NCBI GenBank assembly: GCA_036924285.1
Contig: JAYKYS010000001.1
Location: 38,439,501 to 38,503,500 of the forward strand
Length of the DNA stretch: 64,000 bases
Source: Asterella californica
Taxonomy: Eukaryota; Streptophyta; Marchantiopsida; Marchantiales; Aytoniaceae
Reading direction: 5' to 3'
In this document: one piece after another, positions 58,776-64,000 of the stretch
Layout of the letters: each line of letters starts with the position of its first letter
Numbering within the stretch: position 1 is the stretch's first letter
The notes under the pieces: generated by a model
Database searches by the model: none
Seen by the model: only the letters and a program-made list of their open reading frames with translations
What the model was told of the DNA's origin: nothing
Made by a program: the position numbers and the translations under genes

Positions 58776-59061
58776 TTTGTCTCTTCTCTTCGGACGTTTT
58801 CACAAATAACCTACGGAGGTAACCATACACCTTTCGTCTGATCTTCTTGAACTCAGTATCACTCCAACCTTCTTATCTGTCTAAAAAACTCAGATAGAAC
58901 CCAATATCGCTTAACCTTCTTGTGTAGAATTTCTCTTTGAACGGCAATGGTTCTAAGTCTGAAGTCTGCTGCCCAACTTGGCACCAACCGTCTCTCTTCT
59001 CTTCATTCTTGAGTTTTACCACCATCTCATCCTCATGTACATAACGAGTTCTAGATAACAT

Positions 59062-59819
59062 GTCTGCAACTGGATTATCCTTCTTTGCTATATGTTTTAG
59101 TTCAAGGGTTCAAACTCCAGATGTAAGCAATCTATCGTAACATTGCTATGTCTAGCATATTGCAGTTTATTATCATACTAAGCAAAGACAACTGTTTCTA
59201 AGACCACACGAGCTCTAGTCAAGAACTCTCGATCTATCTTCATAGCAGTAACGGCTCTCCACAACTCACGCTTCACTTGATGATAGATATGTTGTCTGTG
59301 TCAAGATTTGGACTCCAAATCAAGATTATCATCGCATATCATCTACATCTTCTTGAACAATTATCCGTCCAATCGTCTTTGGACTCGTATCAACAGTTAG
59401 TATCACATGTCTCTCTCTCATAGTTAATTCTCCTTAGTATAAGTGGAGATTTCATAATCTCCTTCTGGACATGCCTCAATATTTCCACTTGTGACGTTGT
59501 TGGCAGGTTGTAAGTCCTGGATAAAACGTAAAGCTCTTGTCTTCTTCGGCATTGTGAACCATCGGCTAGAGTACGGAGCCATAGATGGTTCAAGAATAAC
59601 CACATGCATCTTCTCTTTCAGTAGCTCAATAAGTTTTGATAGCAAAGCACGTGAGATTGGAGTCGACTTCAAATCGCAAGGTATGTGAGGAATAGTGAAG
59701 ATAAATATCAGAGTTATTACACTAGGATTCACACAACCAATCTCCTCAGTTGAAAAACAAAATATCTTATCATGATTAACATTGATCTGTTCGGAAGCTC
59801 TTTTCACTACTTCAGTCAA
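59062..59819 (-). pseudogene. Reverse transcriptase start fused to RNase H, palm deleted
   Basis: LLSKLIELLKEKMHVVILEP, APYSSRWFTMPKKTRALRFI and QDLQPANNVTS are the fingers region of a gypsy reverse transcriptase. At about 59483 the text jumps directly to ILRHVQKEIMKSPLILRRIN, which belongs after the polymerase, and then to VILTVDTSPKTIGRIIVQED, the RNase H start. The palm with its catalytic aspartates is therefore absent. RNase H continues through broken frames to the PVADMLSRTRY-type end near 59062. Confidence 0.75.
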
Positions 59820-60675
59820 GAAGTCACTTCCTCCTACCTGGAGCTGCTTGAGTGTCTCTTGAGTAAACTAATGTCTTATCTATGTAGGATTTTTAAGTAT
59901 AGGCTTAGTGATCGCTAACTCCACTTGATGTTGTGAATTAACAGATAATTGGATCACCACTGGCTTCACCTTCTTTGCTATATCTCTATATTTGATGTGC
60001 ACCTCTACTTCTTGATGACAGCCACACCAACAGATTATATCTTTCCATCCACTCTCTACTCTTGGATGAGGACGAGATTGCAAGTACGAGACAATCTCCT
60101 CATAGAATTTACGAGGGTGAATGAGGATCATCACCCTATCTCTCATCTGCTCCGTCAACCTATCTATATCATCTAACCAACAGACAAAAGATTGTGCACC
60201 TACAAACTCCTCGTACACATAAAAAATCATCTCGTCTTTTTTCAAAATTCATGTACAACGTAGATCTACTACATGCTTCTCCATCTGCCTTCTATCCTTC
60301 ACAATCAAATCCTTTATTTGTGCCAATCGTTAGAACTGAAAGTCATCACACCAAATTTTCAACTATGTACAATATACACACTCTCAAAATCTTGAGCAGC
60401 CTCTTCATCAACTTCATGTGATCCCTCAAGCTGCTCAAGCGAAATCATGATAGTATCTGCACTTGCACTTTTGCTATCTCGTCTTACAAGAGTAGGTTCT
60501 GAAAACCTTTATTCTCACGAATAGGAGGATCTCTTAAAGTCTATCTATTTCGTTCGTGGTTTGTATGAACGGTTAAAAATTGCACAGAACGTCTATCATA
60601 TGGACTACGGATCCTAGCATAGTGAGATCTGTCGTCCATAATCTTGGTCTTCATCAGTACAGCAATAATATAAGA

Positions 60676-60910
60676 CTAGCCAAGAATGACAAGATACGAA
60701 GTAAAATATTGCACAAAGCACTGATGATCTATCTCCACATCACCTCTCTTTATCGTCATGTTAGGACAAGCGCCGTATAGCTCACTCTTCTGGTTGTTGA
60801 TAACACGTAACACCCAATAATGATTCAGTTCGATCGGCCAATGTCCTCTTTCACATAGCTCTTGTGACATGATGTTGATCTCGGATCTGTGATCAACTTA
60901 AGCAGCAACA
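60676..60910 (-). pseudogene. Retroviral-type aspartic protease remnant of the gypsy element
   Basis: The text LKLITDPRSEINIMSQELCE, followed by LYGACPNMTIKRGDVEIDHQ and then CFVQYFTSYLVILG, has the order of a retropepsin: the catalytic loop, the INIMS helix start, and the closing VILG. The expected D-S/T-G triad is replaced by D-P-R, and the frame changes just after it, so the enzyme would be inactive. Confidence 0.6.
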
Positions 60911-63139
60911 AGTTCAGACAAACTTCCAAGACATACTAGTGTAAGTTGTCTTAGCACGAGCCAAATGCCTCTTTCTAAAGTCATTATCAGTAGCTGGATT
61001 CTCCTTGCCAATTTCTTTATAATCAAACTCAACAATGTTGGTATAAGCAACCAACACTTCTTGCTGATTTGCAGATGCGTGGACGTTCTTGACATCCAAC
61101 TCGTACGGAGGTCGTCTTGGTGCTTGGACAGTCTGTCAGAACCATTTGGCGAGGCAGTTTGCTTCTTGTGCGAAATAAATGTTTGAGACGTCAAGACGAG
61201 CCTACTTGTACTGAAGAGATCGCTGGTTAATGTTAATTGACATGTGACTCACTCGAAGAAAGTTAGAGTAACATGCCTTAGATCATTGACACAGGTCTCT
61301 CATTGATTGTCAGTTCGTGGCTTAAAATTTCAGACTCTTGCATTCTCGACGTCTCTGTCTTCTTTTCTTTCTTGGTGACAATAAAAGGTTATTACATGTA
61401 ACGTAGGCTTGGACCTTGAAAACTTGTTGTCATAGCTCATGACAATTACTTGAGCTCTGTAAAGCTATTGAGGCAATGTGGTGTTCTCACTCCACATTAT
61501 TTATGAAACTCAGGCCTTGTCCGCTCGTGATACCAGCGCAAGAATTTTAGTGCTCGCTCCGGCGATGATGACAATTTTACAAGTTAGTTTACCTCTCTGT
61601 CGGCGTGTGAAGCAGGTTAACTGAGATAGATTCCTGACATTGTTGCAACAGTCTGTCTTTCTAGGTGCTGGACGCTCTTGGCAATACGATTTTCTCAGCA
61701 TGAGCTCGACGCTTGAGTGGGCGTGAGGTCTACATAATGTCAGTGCGGCACAAATTAAAACCAGTTATCTTACTCACAGTTGTTTTAATTGAGAAATCAC
61801 ATCTCAGTCTGATGATAACTGTAGTCTTTGAGTGTCTCGGAATCTGATGTAAAGAGACATCGAGAACTGTCGTCTTGGCATACATCTTCTACCTAGTGGT
61901 GAAGGACATGAAATCTGTCTTGGACAACAAATAGTTATAATTATGAGATTTCCGATTCTTGTCTTTGTCTGCGAACAAGGAAGAATTTGACTACAAGGAG
62001 ACGATGCTTTTTGGACAGCAACCAAGTCCAACAAAGTTGTTTAGAGACCTTCAAGACGTTCACTTGGTGCACACAAGCAAAGTGGACGTAACATCCGAGG
62101 AGGAAGGAGCTGCAAGATCGCATTGTAGAAGTTATGGAATGCATCTTAGAAGCTCGTGAGTATTTATTGAGCGTGCTTCCTCTGTTTGTGTCCTTTGTGA
62201 TGGTAATACTCTCTGTATTGTATGTTGACTTCTTGCACCCGTGTGTTGTGTCCACTAGGTATGCTTGTGCTTGTTGTGATAACCGAAGGTTTCGGCGTTT
62301 GAAACTTGAATGTTATGTCATGTCTTGTTCAAGTCTATATACGTCAAAGAAAATCAGCTAGTTCTTAGAGAGCAAGAGTAGCCTATACTGTATGGGAGTC
62401 ACGACCCGCTTGGTTCAAGGTTCTTGAGTGCGAACATAATGATAACTGTCTTGGCTTCTCCACTATCCTTGGATAACTTTCCTGATGAAAGAAGATGTGT
62501 GAAACACTTAGATGTTAGATGTGATTAGAGCTTCTGTGAATGATGTGAAATTTGAGAATGTGTATTTTCAAGAGGTTGATGAAGTTTCAATATCCGCCAT
62601 CAACTTGTAAGCTGGTCCTTTTCTCTTCTCTTGGGTAGTAAACTGCATGCTAATAATCGTTGGCTTGAGATTTTTGCGCGTCCTCCATCAGACATGGTGC
62701 AGGTGAAAGAGCTTGAGAAATAGACGAGACGTCATCTGGAGGAGCTGCTAGTCTCTTGGTGACTCTCTGTCTATTTCCAGTCTCTTGTAAAACTCCAATA
62801 TCAAGTTTAGAGGCATCTCGCCGTCTCTTTTCTTCCATAGAAGCATCTTACCAATGCATGTGTCTATCCACATCCAATAATGCTTTGATAGAGATAGTAT
62901 CTGGAGGATCTCTCCATCTTGTGACCCTATGAATAATCTCGTCTCCTCTCTTCAATACCTCAGAAGGAACTTCAACATTACTCTTCTTAGCAATCCTATC
63001 TAGCAACGTAGGACTAGCAAAACTTCAATTTGTCCAACATATACATCAAGATTCACATGCGGTACCATCAACGTCTGTATTGTTGCAGCCATAGTAATAT
63101 GAGATAGACTCCTCATGCCTCCTCGCTCAACCTACATGC
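60911..63139. other. DNA between gypsy gag and protease, mostly unexplained
   Basis: This lies inside the gypsy element between gag and protease. The frame at 62838-62650 (RRDASKLDIGVLQETGNRQR) looks like a gag-to-protease linker. The stretch 61200-62600 does not resemble retroelement protein on either strand and may be inserted DNA. Confidence 0.35.
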
Positions 63140-63800
63140 TCAACTGCTTTCCAATAGAAGAAAGATGTAACTTATCATTTTAGTAGCATATGACACCATC
63201 TCGCCAAGCAGCTCTTGGCTGTCTCCTCGAAGATGACATGGGCTGTCGCACCAGATACATCTATGAACAAAAGCACCTCTTGGACGTGCAGCAATATGCG
63301 CTGATGGCTGCTCTCTTTGCAAGCCAGCCAGCTCTATCTTCAACTCTCGCATTTGTCGGATCAGGTCTTCGATCTAGTTCTATTGATCTTGGTTCTCTAT
63401 AGATATTTGAATAGGTGTCATTTGTGCAGGAACTAGCACAACTGGCATCAAAAAGATTGCTGCTGAGACAACAAGTATGAGAGCAGGAGTCGGAGGCTAC
63501 TGTACTTGAGGAGCAACGTGAGGTTGAGAAACCACTTTTGCAAGCGGACGTCCCCTACAGCCACTCTTCCTCGTCTCTACCTCGTTAGAATAGCCGTGAC
63601 ATCTTCAACTCTTCTCCAATCAATAAGAACACCTCCTTCAATCGATCGATTTGCTAACATGAAGCATAATCGATATGTAGTGACATTTTCGATAGTTTGC
63701 AGAAAAAGCTCTGTCCTTCTAGCATCCAAGATTATACGTTCAAGTCTTGAAAGTTGTCGGTATCTCTGACTGAAAACTCTGAGCGACTCGTTCAATTATA
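63140..63800 (-). pseudogene. Gag remnant of the gypsy element (copy 2), zinc knuckle lacking its last Cys
   Basis: Segments RLERIILDARRTELFLQTIE, VTTYRLCFMLANRSIEGG and RRVEDVTAILTR, then ELKIELAGLQREQ and CIWCDSPCHLRGDSQEL, match the gag relic at 33.5-34.1 kb. In the knuckle the fourth ligand is Ser instead of Cys (C-x2-C-x4-H-x4-S). A frame break lies near 63570. The copy includes the middle section that the other copy lacks. Confidence 0.7.
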
Positions 63801-64000
63801 CGACCAAGTTGTTGCTCAACCCAATCTAGAAATGTTCTCCTAGTAACCCTCTCAAACTCCTCTTCAAGAAATTTCTCTCGGAGAGCTCGTTCAAAACTCA
63901 ACCTAACCCCAAGATTTCTTCTTTATACATCTCTAACTTGACTTCGCAACTCAAGAATCACAGCTACATCAATCATCTTCATAATTTCATTTTTCCTTTG

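Larger units (their letters stand above)
57670..63800 (-). mobile_element. Ty3/gypsy element, degraded, gag to integrase
   Basis: Protein segments on the minus strand follow the Ty3/gypsy order: gag with a zinc knuckle (63800-63140), protease (about 60910-60676), start of reverse transcriptase (59819-59483), RNase H (about 59410-59160), integrase zinc finger (58775-58500), integrase core (58447-58235), and integrase C-terminus ending KLFKK at a stop at 57670. The reverse transcriptase palm is deleted. The gag-to-protease distance (about 2.2 kb) is longer than expected and suggests inserted DNA. LTRs were not identified; the copia fragment lies directly at the 3' end and may have disrupted the LTR there. 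Confidence 0.8.

Overview
The window looks like nuclear DNA of a land plant. Five spliced protein-coding genes sit in long AT-rich stretches full of decayed retroelements and hairpin-rich repeats. All five proteins are of plant type: a type II metacaspase, a PAR1-family secreted protein, an AIP2-like RING E3 ligase, LAS1, and the DEAD-box helicase RH18/Spb4. The gene structure and repeat style fit an early-diverging plant such as a bryophyte, but no single feature proves the lineage, so the organism call is tentative.

Layout: metacaspase (478-2148, +); a non-coding stretch; a 1,056-bp foldback element with a 7-bp target duplication (5884-6939); a degraded non-LTR-like reverse-transcriptase relic (7536-9274, -); dispersed repeats and a tRNA-like remnant (9970-12120); the PAR1-family gene (15656-17149, -); about 10 kb of AT-rich decayed DNA with tandem repeats and a Ty3/gypsy pol relic (25.8-26.6 kb, -); AIP2-like E3 (27745-30614, +) with tandem duplications downstream; 8 kb of AT-rich DNA holding a gag relic (33.5-34.1 kb, -); LAS1 (40092-43206, +) and RH18 (45971-50092, -) facing each other; then a retrotransposon graveyard to the end: a gag relic (53.4-53.9 kb, +), a Ty1/copia RT-RNase H end with its 3' LTR (55.75-57.27 kb, -) and a rearranged Ty3/gypsy element (57.67-63.8 kb, -).

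All five gene models were built by joining exons at visible splice sites, with reading phase preserved at every junction. They give predicted proteins of 417, 256, 331, 772 and 627 residues. One RH18 intron has a GC donor. The LAS1 and RH18 products both act in maturation of the large ribosomal subunit; they are convergent neighbours, and RH18 has two telo-boxes upstream.

The most unusual structures are the long foldback element, which carries about eight diverged copies of a short palindrome along its arms, and a dispersed family of paired hairpins. I found no CRISPR array, no rRNA and no intact tRNA. I recognise no complete new multi-gene system in the window.
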